NCBI RefSeq assembly: GCF_023516595.1
Contig: NZ_JAMGBG010000032.1
Span: 62,001-126,000 of the forward strand
Source: Streptomyces neyagawaensis
GTDB taxonomy: Bacteria; Actinomycetota; Actinomycetes; Streptomycetales; Streptomycetaceae
Reading direction: 5' to 3'
Length of the DNA stretch: 64,000 bases
A program made the translations under genes and the position numbers. Below the pieces are notes generated by a model that worked only from the letters and a program-made list of their open reading frames with translations, was not told the origin of the DNA and did not search any database. Positions 41,834-48,564 of this stretch are shown piece after piece. Every line of letters starts with the position of its first letter. Position 1 is the stretch's first letter.

Positions 41834-42147
41834 CCAGCTTTCACTCATGGGACGAGGTCAAGGAAGAGGTCTTCGACACCGAGGACTTGGACGAGATCAC
41901 GGCGGGTGCCCGGCGCATGGTCGCCGAAGCACGTGCCCACCGGCTGGCCGAGATGCGCAGACAACTCGGCCTCACCCAGCGCGAGGTGGCCGACCGTATG
42001 CACGTACGACAGGAACGGGTGTCCGCCATCGAACGCGGCAGGACCGAGTCAGCCGAGGTGGGAACAGTCGCGGCTTACGTGGAGGCCTTGGGCGGGGAGT
42101 TGGAGATCGTCGCGAATTTCAACGGAACCCGGGTGGTCGTGGCGTAG
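41830..42147 (+). CDS. XRE/HigA-family antitoxin
   Basis: A 105-residue antitoxin. An N-terminal acidic segment (SWDEVKEEVFDTEDLDEITA) likely binds the toxin. The HTH_3 domain follows: RLAEMRRQLGLTQREVADRM, HVRQERVSAIERGRTESAEV. The C-terminal strand is ELEIVANFNGTRVVVA. It overlaps the toxin gene by 4 bp. It probably represses the operon through the inverted repeats at 41398-41433. Confidence 0.9.
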   Translation: MTSFHSWDEVKEEVFDTEDLDEITAGARRMVAEARAHRLAEMRRQLGLTQREVADRMHVRQERVSAIERGRTESAEVGTVAAYVEALGGELEIVANFNGTRVVVA

Positions 42148-42353
42148 CCCGGCACACCATGTTCCCCACGGTTCCCGTACAACCCTTGTATCTCGAAGCG
42201 TGTCTCTTCTGTACGCGCAGCGCCGTGAGTATGACGATGACTCAGCTATACCGCGAGTCAATGTCGTTGGTACCACCCCCGGCTCTGGCCTCTCCGGCGT
42301 ACCAGACCAGCGCGGGCCGGCCGACGAGCCCCCGCGCGCACCGCAGGAGACGC

Positions 42354-43728
42354 ATGTTCACACGCAGGAACACCCGCCTGGTTCTCGCGACGGCCGCCGC
42401 CGTGTCGCTGACCGGCGGACTGCTCGCCCTCTCTACGGGCAGCGCGAGCGCCGCCCCCGCCAAGCACTCCGACGACTTCAACGGCGACGGGTACCGGGAC
42501 TACGCGACCACGGACTGGGGCTCGTTCACGGTGACCTAGGACAGCGACCGGTCCCGGTACCAAGACCAGGACGTTCACGCAGAACAGCCCTGGTGTGCCG
42601 GGCAAGTCCGGTGAAGCGGGCGGCTACGGCGACGGCTTCGGCGAGGATCTCGCCGCCGCCGACCTCAACCGAGACGGCTACGCGGATCTGGCGGTCGCCG
42701 ACCGCAGCGAGAAGGTGAGCGGGAAGGTCAGCGCGGGCGCGGTCACCATCATGTGGGGCGGCAAGTCCGGTCTCGGCACCAAGGCGACAAGGCTCCCCCT
42801 CAAGGCCAAGTCCCACCGCAGCTTCGGCAACGAGCTGGAGACCGGTGACTTCGACGGTGACGGCAAGGCGGACCTGGCGGTCGCCGACGGCCTCGACACC
42901 ATCTACATCTACCGGGGTGGCTTCACCCAGTCCGGCAGAACCGGCAAGGTCACGAAGCACACCCGCTCGGACCACACCCGCACCTTCGAACCGACCGGGC
43001 TGGTCGCGGGGAAGGTCACCAAGGACAGGGCCACCGATCTGTATGCCCTCGGCCAGGGCTACCGCAAGAACAAGATGACCCAGGACGCCTGGTTGCTGCG
43101 CGGCGGCAGGACGGTCAGGTGGAGCGGCAAGCTGGTCGCGATCAACAACAAGGAGCCGGACTACGACCCGACCGGCGTGATCGCGGACTTCGACAAGGAC
43201 GGCTACGGGGATCTGGCGGTCGGCGACACCTCGTACAACAAGGGTGCGGGCTCGGTGGTCGTCGTGCGCGGCGGAAAGTCCGGACCGGCCACCAAGTACC
43301 GCCTCACCCAGGCCACTTCCGGCATCGCCACGGCCGCGTCGAACGGGGACGGCTTCGGGTACGGCCTCTCCGCGGGCGACACGAACCGTGACGGCTACCC
43401 GGACCTCGCGGTCGGAGTCTCCGGGGAGAAGGTCGGCTCCACGAAGGACGCGGGCGGTGTCCACATCCTGCGCGGCGGCAGGAAGGGCCTGACCGGCGCG
43501 GGCTCCCAGTGGTACAGCCGGGCCACGGCGGGAGTACCGGGCACCCCTGAACGGTACGAGATGTTCGGCTCCGCCATCCGCCTGCGCGACCTCGACGGCG
43601 ACGGAGACAAGGACCTCCTCGCCGGAAGCGTGAACGGCCGGACGAGCCTGCTCTTCCGGGCGAGCGCGTCCGGGATCACGACCGAGACCGTGACGGAGCT
43701 GAGCCTGGAGCCGACGTTCCCGGAGTAG
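42354..43728 (+). pseudogene. Secreted FG-GAP/VCBS repeat protein broken by a frameshift
   Basis: ATG at 42354 starts a good signal peptide (MFTRRNTRLVLATAAAVSLT, then SASAAPAKHSDDFNGDGYRD), but this frame stops with TAG at 42537. The rest of the protein continues in another frame from about 42541 (TATGPGTKTRTFTQNSPGVP) to a stop at 43726-43728. It has typical repeats such as DLNRDGYADLAVADRSEKV, DFDKDGYGDLAVGDTSYN and DTNRDGYPDLAVGVSGEKV. Joining the frames at about 42537-42541 needs two bases restored (or one removed), giving the usual V-T-Y-G-T-A-T-G-P-G junction. The whole gene would encode about 458 residues. It is either inactivated, mis-sequenced or rescued by frameshifting. The downstream part alone has no signal peptide. 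Confidence 0.85.
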
Positions 43729-43813
43729 CCGTCTGCCGTGTGGAGGGGTGCCGTCTGGCTGGATCGCGTCCAACTCGTGTGACGGATGGGGCTGTTGATC
43801 ACACACTGCTCCC

Positions 43814-44605
43814 ATGAACTCCCTGAGGAAAGCCGCCGCCGCGTTGTCGGCCGTGGCCGCGATGCTGATCGCGACACCCCCCACTGCCTCGGCGACCTCC
43901 GCCCCGCACGACGTGTACGGCGGGACCTTCGTGAAGGAGAACTTCAACCGGCTCCCCCTCGGCCCCGTCACCGGCGGGCGGGGCTGGACCGCCGACACCG
44001 CGAACGGTTCGCTGACCGTCGAGCGCGCCGCCGACGGGCGCGGCCGGGAACTCCGGATCCGCACCGAGGGCAACGGCCGTGCCTTCATGGTCTTCCCCGA
44101 CCTCGCCCCGCCCGGCAACAGCCTCTGGGCGCGGATACGGCTGCGGGTCGACCGCTTCCCGACGGCACCCCAGTGGGCCCACTGGACCCTCGCGGAGGCG
44201 TCCGGCTCCGACTCCCCCACCCTGGTCCGGCCGCTCGGCGGCCAGTTCGCCCCCACCGACAACGGCAACTTCTACGGCGTCGGCTCCGACCTCGGCCCCA
44301 CCGGCGACTGGACAAACTGGCGCACGTCCGCGCCGGCCGCCGACGGGGCGTGGACCTGCGCGGAGTTCCACCTCGACGCCACGGACAACCGGGTCACCGT
44401 GTACCTCAACGGTGTCGAGCAGCCCGACCTGACCGTCTCGACGAAGCAGCACGGCGGCACGGCGGACGACTTCGTCTTCCCGACGTTCGACAAGCTGAAG
44501 CTGGGCTGGCAGCTGTACCAGGCCAACCCCAGCCCGTCGTCGTACGACGTACGGATGGACGACATCGCGCTGAGCACGCGGCGGGTGGGGGGTTGCGGGT
44601 CGTGA
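43814..44605 (+). CDS. Secreted jelly-roll protein, possibly Cip1-like
   Basis: 263 residues with a clear Sec signal (MNSLRKAAAALSAVAAMLIA, cleavage near SASA/TSAPHD). The mature part is all-beta with a concanavalin-like look: KENFNRLPLGPVTGGRGWTA, WARIRLRVDRFPTAPQWAHW, DGAWTCAEFHLDATDNRVTV, YLNGVEQPDLTV, LKLGWQLYQANPSPSSYDVR. It resembles the fungal and actinobacterial Cip1-like polysaccharide-binding or lyase proteins as I recall them, but I cannot confirm this. Two Cys (in AWTCAEF and GGCGS) could form a disulfide. The hairpin after the stop is its terminator. No obvious ribosome site precedes the ATG at 43814. Confidence 0.75.
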   Translation: MNSLRKAAAALSAVAAMLIATPPTASATSAPHDVYGGTFVKENFNRLPLGPVTGGRGWTADTANGSLTVERAADGRGRELRIRTEGNGRAFMVFPDLAPPGNSLWARIRLRVDRFPTAPQWAHWTLAEASGSDSPTLVRPLGGQFAPTDNGNFYGVGSDLGPTGDWTNWRTSAPAADGAWTCAEFHLDATDNRVTVYLNGVEQPDLTVSTKQHGGTADDFVFPTFDKLKLGWQLYQANPSPSSYDVRMDDIALSTRRVGGCGS

Positions 44606-44608
44606 GCC

Positions 44609-44636
44609 GTGGCCCGCGTCACTCGACGCGGGCCAC
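44609..44636. terminator. Terminator hairpin after the jelly-roll gene
   Basis: A perfect 12-bp stem GTGGCCCGCGTC / GACGCGGGCCAC around the loop ACTC, starting 3 nt after the stop codon. Confidence 0.75.
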
Positions 44637-44803
44637 GACCAGGGCGACCGGGACTCCGCCGGATAGAAGTGCTCGGGGAAGTACTCGATGTGCAGGTGCT
44701 CCCCTGGCCCACCCTCCTGGCACAGGCCCCGCATGTTCTCCGCGAGGACCGACATGAACTCCTCCGAGCCCGTGAGGGTCAGGGGCTGCCGGTTTTCGTC
44801 GAC
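44619..44803 (-). pseudogene. C-terminal remnant of a small protein (possibly immunity-type)
   Basis: On the minus strand the sequence reads DENRQPLTLTGSEEFMSVLA then ENMRGLCQEGGPGEHLHIEY and FPEHFYPAE. A shift of frame near 44660 then gives VPVALVVARVE and a stop at 44619. This looks like the last 55-60 residues of an immunity-type or DUF protein (Imm32-like from memory; low confidence). There is no start or 5' half: the homology stops at about 44803, where the remnant of a different gene begins on the other strand. It also carries an internal frameshift, so it is dead. Confidence 0.55.
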
Positions 44804-45267
44804 GCGACGAGCTGTGGGCTCTCACCGGCTACCACGGCGCCACCATCGACCAGGCGATCCGCTTGTCGGCGTCCGCCTGGACCGAGCGCGACATCGTCAC
44901 CGTCCTGGACATCACCGGCGACGGTGTGACGGACATGGTGTACCGCACGGACGTCCACTCCCAGCTCATGCTCCGCAAGGGCAAGGCGGCAAGCGGCGGC
45001 GGCACCGACCTGGACTCCCTGTCGTCCGGCGCCGACTCCTCCGGCGGCACCGACCTCGAGTACGGTTCCGCGGGCTGGTCCAGTGCCAACATCCCGCTGC
45101 TCATCGGCACGCCGGACGCGAACGGCGACGGGATTCCGGACGTCTGGACCGTTCGCTCCGACGGCTCGGTCCGGTTCTACGCGGGCGGCAAGACCGTCCT
45201 GCCGGGTTCGGGAACGGAGATCGTCGCCCCCGTGAGCTACTGGAAGACCCGCATCGCCATCGGCTGA
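44776..45267 (+). pseudogene. C-terminal remnant of a VCBS/FG-GAP repeat protein
   Basis: An open frame after a stop at 44773, with recognisable sequence from about 44800: RDELWALTGYHGATIDQAIR, then DIVTVLDITGDGVTDMVYRT, GTPDANGDGIPDVWTVRSDG and SVRFYAGGKTVL, ending YWKTRIAIG. This is the C-terminal end of the large secreted repeat proteins common in Streptomyces, with two calcium-type repeat loops. No signal peptide or N-terminal part remains. A GTG at 44863 could be used, but the product would be an orphan fragment. Confidence 0.75.
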
Positions 45268-45280
45268 CCCCAGCCCGGCA

Positions 45281-45312
45281 GGGGCCGACCGCGAACGTCT
45301 GCGGTCGGCCCC
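45281..45312 (+). terminator. Terminator hairpin after the VCBS remnant
   Basis: A 12-bp stem GGGGCCGACCGC / GCGGTCGGCCCC with an 8-nt loop, 14 nt after the stop at 45267. Its survival suggests that the gene loss is recent. Confidence 0.7.
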
Positions 45313-45427
45313 TCGCCGTTCTCCCCCGCCCCGCCTCTCACCGCCCGCTTCGCCCGTTCCGTCGACCCTCCCGCGCCGCCCGCCGTCGCTCCCGCGGTTC
45401 CGTCGGCCCGCGTCTTAACCTGACGGT

Positions 45428-45838
45428 ATGTCAGATGATGAGTCGTACGAACTGCTCGGCTTCGACAACATCCTCCTGCCCGTCGGCGACCTCGACGAGG
45501 CCGTCGCCTTCTACGGGCGGGCCGGTTTCGATGTCGCCTTCCACCTCGACGAGGCCGGGATCGCTCTGCTGAAGGTGGGCAAGGAGACCCCCGGGCTGCT
45601 GCTCCGGCTGGAGGACGAGCTGCGGCACCGGCCGCCGGGGTGGGCCGCCGCCCGGGTGTGGCTGGAGGTGCGGGACGCCCGGTCCGCCGCCCGCGCCCTC
45701 ACGGCGGCGGGCGTCCAGCCGATCGACCCGCCGTTCTCCGTCGCCACCGGCTGGACCGTGGAGTTCGCCGACCCGTGGGGGAACGTCATCGGCCTCACGG
45801 ACTACACCAAGCGGCCCGAACTGGCCCGCACCTCCTGA
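45428..45838 (+). CDS. VOC-family (glyoxalase/bleomycin-resistance fold) protein
   Basis: 136 residues forming two beta-alpha-beta-beta-beta units. LLGFDNILLPVGDLDEAVAF with YGRAGFDVAFHLDEA opens the first. VWLEVRDARSAARALTAAGV opens the second, and WTVEFADPWGNVIGLTDYT gives the terminal metal-ligand Glu strand. Substrate and function are not deducible; the fold covers dioxygenases, isomerases and drug-binding proteins. Monocistronic by spacing. Confidence 0.88.
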   Translation: MSDDESYELLGFDNILLPVGDLDEAVAFYGRAGFDVAFHLDEAGIALLKVGKETPGLLLRLEDELRHRPPGWAAARVWLEVRDARSAARALTAAGVQPIDPPFSVATGWTVEFADPWGNVIGLTDYTKRPELARTS

Positions 45839-45920
45839 CCCCTTCCCGGCTCCACTCTTGCCTTCGGCGCCTCCCCCGCCCCTACCTTCGGGCACCTCCC
45901 CCACCCCTCCGAATCCCCGC

Positions 45921-45934
45921 TTGAACATGTTCAA
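45921..45934. promoter_or_regulatory. Operator TTGAACATGTTCAA (first of a pair)
   Basis: A perfect 14-bp palindrome 70-83 nt upstream of the membrane protein ATG. A sister site lies 46 bp further on. It is probably bound by the TetR protein encoded third in the operon (47056-47865). Confidence 0.75.
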
Positions 45935-45966
45935 AAACAGGTCTACTGTCTCACCGACAGCACGTT

Positions 45967-45980
45967 TTGAACGTGTTCAA
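45967..45980. promoter_or_regulatory. Operator TTGAACGTGTTCAA (second of a pair)
   Basis: A 14-bp palindrome, imperfect only at its centre, between the promoter region and the ribosome site of the gene at 46004. The pair with TTGAACATGTTCAA suggests autoregulation with both sites flanking the promoter. Confidence 0.75.
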
Positions 45981-46003
45981 GCAAGCCGGAAGGGGTGGGG
46001 GGA

Positions 46004-46429
46004 ATGGACCTCACGGTCGTCGCGTACGTCATCTATCTGCTGGTCAGCGTGGGTCTGACGGTCTGGGTGGCGAGGACGCTGAGCAGGAACGGGCGGATCT
46101 TCCTCGGAGACGTGCTCCACGGGAACGAGAAGCTCGCCGACGCGGTGAACCACCTGCTGGTCGTCGGCTTCTACCTCGTGAACCTGGGGTTCGTGGCCCT
46201 CTACCTGAACGCGGACGGCGCCATCGACAGCCCCCGCGAGGTGTTCGAGGCGGTGTCGGCGAAGCTGGGCGTGGTGCTGCTGGTGCTGGGGGCGCTGCAC
46301 CTGGGCAACGTGTTCGTGCTCAACAAGTTCCGGCGGCGGGGCGCCATGGAGCGGGAGCAGGTGCCGCCGGTCGCGCCGCAGGGCTGGACCACGCACGGGG
46401 CGCCCTCGGTCCCGCCGGCCGGGGCGTGA
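46004..46429 (+). CDS. Small integral membrane protein
   Basis: 141 residues with three hydrophobic helices (DLTVVAYVIYLLVSVGLTVW, LLVVGFYLVNLGFVALYL, LGVVLLVLGALHLGNVFVLN) and a short cytoplasmic Pro-rich tail. ATG at 46004 is preceded directly by a GGGGGGA ribosome site. No family assigned. First gene of a three-gene operon with a DCC oxidoreductase and a TetR regulator; both operators lie in its upstream region. Confidence 0.85.
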   Translation: MDLTVVAYVIYLLVSVGLTVWVARTLSRNGRIFLGDVLHGNEKLADAVNHLLVVGFYLVNLGFVALYLNADGAIDSPREVFEAVSAKLGVVLLVLGALHLGNVFVLNKFRRRGAMEREQVPPVAPQGWTTHGAPSVPPAGA

Positions 46430-46434
46430 CCCCG

Positions 46435-47046
46435 ATGACGGCGATCGAGGCCACCGTGGACCGGGGCGCCGAGCGCGTCCCGGTCCGCGGGCTCACCGTG
46501 CTCTACGACGCCCGGTGCACCCTCTGCGTCTTCGTGAGGGAGTGGCTGGGCCGGCAGCGGCAGCTGGTGCCGCTCTACTTCGTCGCGGCGGGGTCCGACG
46601 AGGCCCGGCGGCGCTTCCCCGCACTCGACCACGGGGCGACCCTCGCGGAGATCACCGTCGTCGGGGACTCCGGGCAGGTGTACCGGGGCTCCGCCGCCTG
46701 GATCGTCTGCCTGTGGGCGCTGCGCGAGCACCGGCCGCTGGCCCACCGGCTGAGCACCCCCGCCGGAGCACGGCTCGCCCGCGGCGCGGTGCTCGCCGCC
46801 GCGAAGTGGCGGGGCGTCGAGCAGGGAAGCGGTACGCGCGCGGCGGGGACCCGGCCGCAGTGGGGCGGCGGCATCTACTCCAGCGCGGACGGCTGGACGT
46901 ACGACCCCCGGCGCGGGTGGACGTACACCGCGCCCGCCGCCCCGGCGGGGGTCGCGCCCGGCGCCGCCTCCCCAGCCGCCGCCCCCGAGGGCCCCTCCTC
47001 CGCCTTCCCCGACGGCTGCGACAGCGGTACCTGCCCGACTGGTTAG
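46435..47046 (+). CDS. DCC-family (DUF393, YuxK-type) thiol-disulfide oxidoreductase
   Basis: 203 residues. The DUF393 core begins GLTVLYDARCTLCVFVREWL, with the two Cys of the DxxCxxC motif, and continues to YRGSAAWIVCLWALREHRPL. After residue 125 there is an extension with Trp/Tyr repeats (IYSSADGWTYDPRRGWTYTA) and an Ala/Pro-rich stretch ending SGTCPTG. ATG at 46435; a GTG at 46426 overlaps the previous stop and could be used instead. The redox partner is unknown. Confidence 0.85.
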   Translation: MTAIEATVDRGAERVPVRGLTVLYDARCTLCVFVREWLGRQRQLVPLYFVAAGSDEARRRFPALDHGATLAEITVVGDSGQVYRGSAAWIVCLWALREHRPLAHRLSTPAGARLARGAVLAAAKWRGVEQGSGTRAAGTRPQWGGGIYSSADGWTYDPRRGWTYTAPAAPAGVAPGAASPAAAPEGPSSAFPDGCDSGTCPTG

Positions 47047-47055
47047 GCTCTGCCC

Positions 47056-47865
47056 GTGCCCGCAGTGAACGACGAACCCAGCGCAGAGCCCGGCCCCGAG
47101 CCCCCCGTGGCGGAGCCACCGGCCGCCGACGACGACGGGGCACCCGGCGGCGCCCGGGGCGGCTCCGCCAAGTCCGAGCAGACCCGCGCGCTCATCCTGG
47201 AGACCGCGCTGCGGCTCTTCCAGGAGCGCGGGTACGACAAGACGACGATGCGGGCGATCGCCAAGGAGGCCGGGGTCTCCGTCGGCAACGCGTACTACTA
47301 CTTCGCCGGCAAGGAGCACCTGATCCAGGGGTTCTACGACCGGATCGGCGCGGAGCACCGCGCGGCAGTGCGGCCGGTGCTGGAGCGGGAGACGGATCTG
47401 CAGGCGCGGATCGCCGGGGTCCTGACGGCCTGGCTGGACGTGGCGGAGCCGTACCACGAGTTCGCGGCGCAGTTCTTCAAGAACGCGGCCGACCCGGACA
47501 GCCCGCTCAGCCCGTTCTCCCCGGAGTCGGCAGGGGCGCGCGAGGAGTCCATCGCGGTCCACCGCGAGGTCCTCGCCGGTGCGAAGACGAAGGTCCCGGA
47601 GGAACTCCGCGAGGTCCTGCCCGAGTTGATGTGGCTGTCGCAGATGGGTCTCGTCCTCTATTGGGTCTTCGACCGCACGGAGGGCCGCGAACGCAGCTAC
47701 CGCCTCGCGGAGCGCGGGGCCCGACTGACGACCAGAGGAGTCTCCCTGGCCCGCTTCCGGGTCCTGCGCCCCCTCGTCCACGAGGTCCACGAACTGTTCA
47801 CGGACTTCCTCCCCGGCATGACGAAGGTCCTGCCGGACCCGGGGGGCAACAGGAAACCCGGGTGA
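47056..47865 (+). CDS. TetR-family regulator
   Basis: A 269-residue regulator. A disordered acidic leader of 40 residues is followed by the HTH: EQTRALILETALRLFQERGY, DKTTMRAIAKEAGVSVGNAY, YYFAGKEHLIQGFYDR. The C-terminal ligand-binding region is all helical. GTG start at 47056, 9 nt after the oxidoreductase stop. It is the last gene of the operon. The palindromes TTGAACATGTTCAA and TTGAACGTGTTCAA ahead of the operon are its likely operators. Confidence 0.92.
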   Translation: MPAVNDEPSAEPGPEPPVAEPPAADDDGAPGGARGGSAKSEQTRALILETALRLFQERGYDKTTMRAIAKEAGVSVGNAYYYFAGKEHLIQGFYDRIGAEHRAAVRPVLERETDLQARIAGVLTAWLDVAEPYHEFAAQFFKNAADPDSPLSPFSPESAGAREESIAVHREVLAGAKTKVPEELREVLPELMWLSQMGLVLYWVFDRTEGRERSYRLAERGARLTTRGVSLARFRVLRPLVHEVHELFTDFLPGMTKVLPDPGGNRKPG

Positions 47866-47955
47866 TCGCTTTCGGATGAATGAGGTCGAACGGGACCTCT
47901 GGCCTCGCTCCTGCCTACGATGATGGCCTCGACCCCAGCCCACAGGAGGCACGCG

Positions 47956-48564
47956 ATGTCCGCAGCATCCGTCGAGCGGCCCCACGGCAACCGTCCGCTG
48001 ATCGCGGAGGCGAACCGGATCGTGGACCGGCTCCCGGGGTACCGCGTCGAGATCATCGGAGGCACGATCGTTGTGACGCCGCCCCCCAACGTCGGCCACG
48101 CCCGTGCGTTGTCCAGGTTGCGGACCCCCTTCATCGCCGCGGGCCTGGACGGCGGTGAAACCGAGGTACTCGAGGGTGTGGGGGTCTGGCTGCCGAACGG
48201 AGCCGAAGACTATGCGATCCCTGATCTCGCGGTCGTCGACGCCGACATCGACGACCACCTCATCGAGAACAACTGCTACGACCCGATCGCATTCCGTCTC
48301 GTCCTGGAGGTCACCTCCAGCAACTACGAGAACGACCTTCGTGGCAAGGTCGGCGCCTACGCCCAAGCGAAGATCCCGGTGTACGTCATCATCAACCGCC
48401 AGCACCAGCGCGTGCACGTGCTCACCGAGCCGACCGGGGGCGAGTACCAGACCCACCGTATCCACGCCCCCGGCGAAACCGTCACGCTGCCCAGGTCGAT
48501 CGGCGCCGAAGTCACCTTGGACGTCGACCTGATCCTCAAGGCCGGGCAGACGAAGGTCAGCTGA
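47956..48564 (+). CDS. Uma2-family (DUF820) restriction-endonuclease-like protein
   Basis: 202 residues with the PD-(D/E)XK-type Uma2 fold: YRVEIIGGTIVVTPPPNVGH, DYAIPDLAVVDADIDD (the PD of the motif), FRLVLEVTSSNYENDLRGKV (E-x-T-S then D-x-K), GAYAQAKIPVYVIINRQHQR. ATG at 47956 with AGGAGG 7 nt upstream. Such genes are numerous in Streptomyces and cyanobacteria; their biological role is unclear. Its stop overlaps that of the convergent MMPL gene by 8 bp. Confidence 0.92.
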   Translation: MSAASVERPHGNRPLIAEANRIVDRLPGYRVEIIGGTIVVTPPPNVGHARALSRLRTPFIAAGLDGGETEVLEGVGVWLPNGAEDYAIPDLAVVDADIDDHLIENNCYDPIAFRLVLEVTSSNYENDLRGKVGAYAQAKIPVYVIINRQHQRVHVLTEPTGGEYQTHRIHAPGETVTLPRSIGAEVTLDVDLILKAGQTKVS

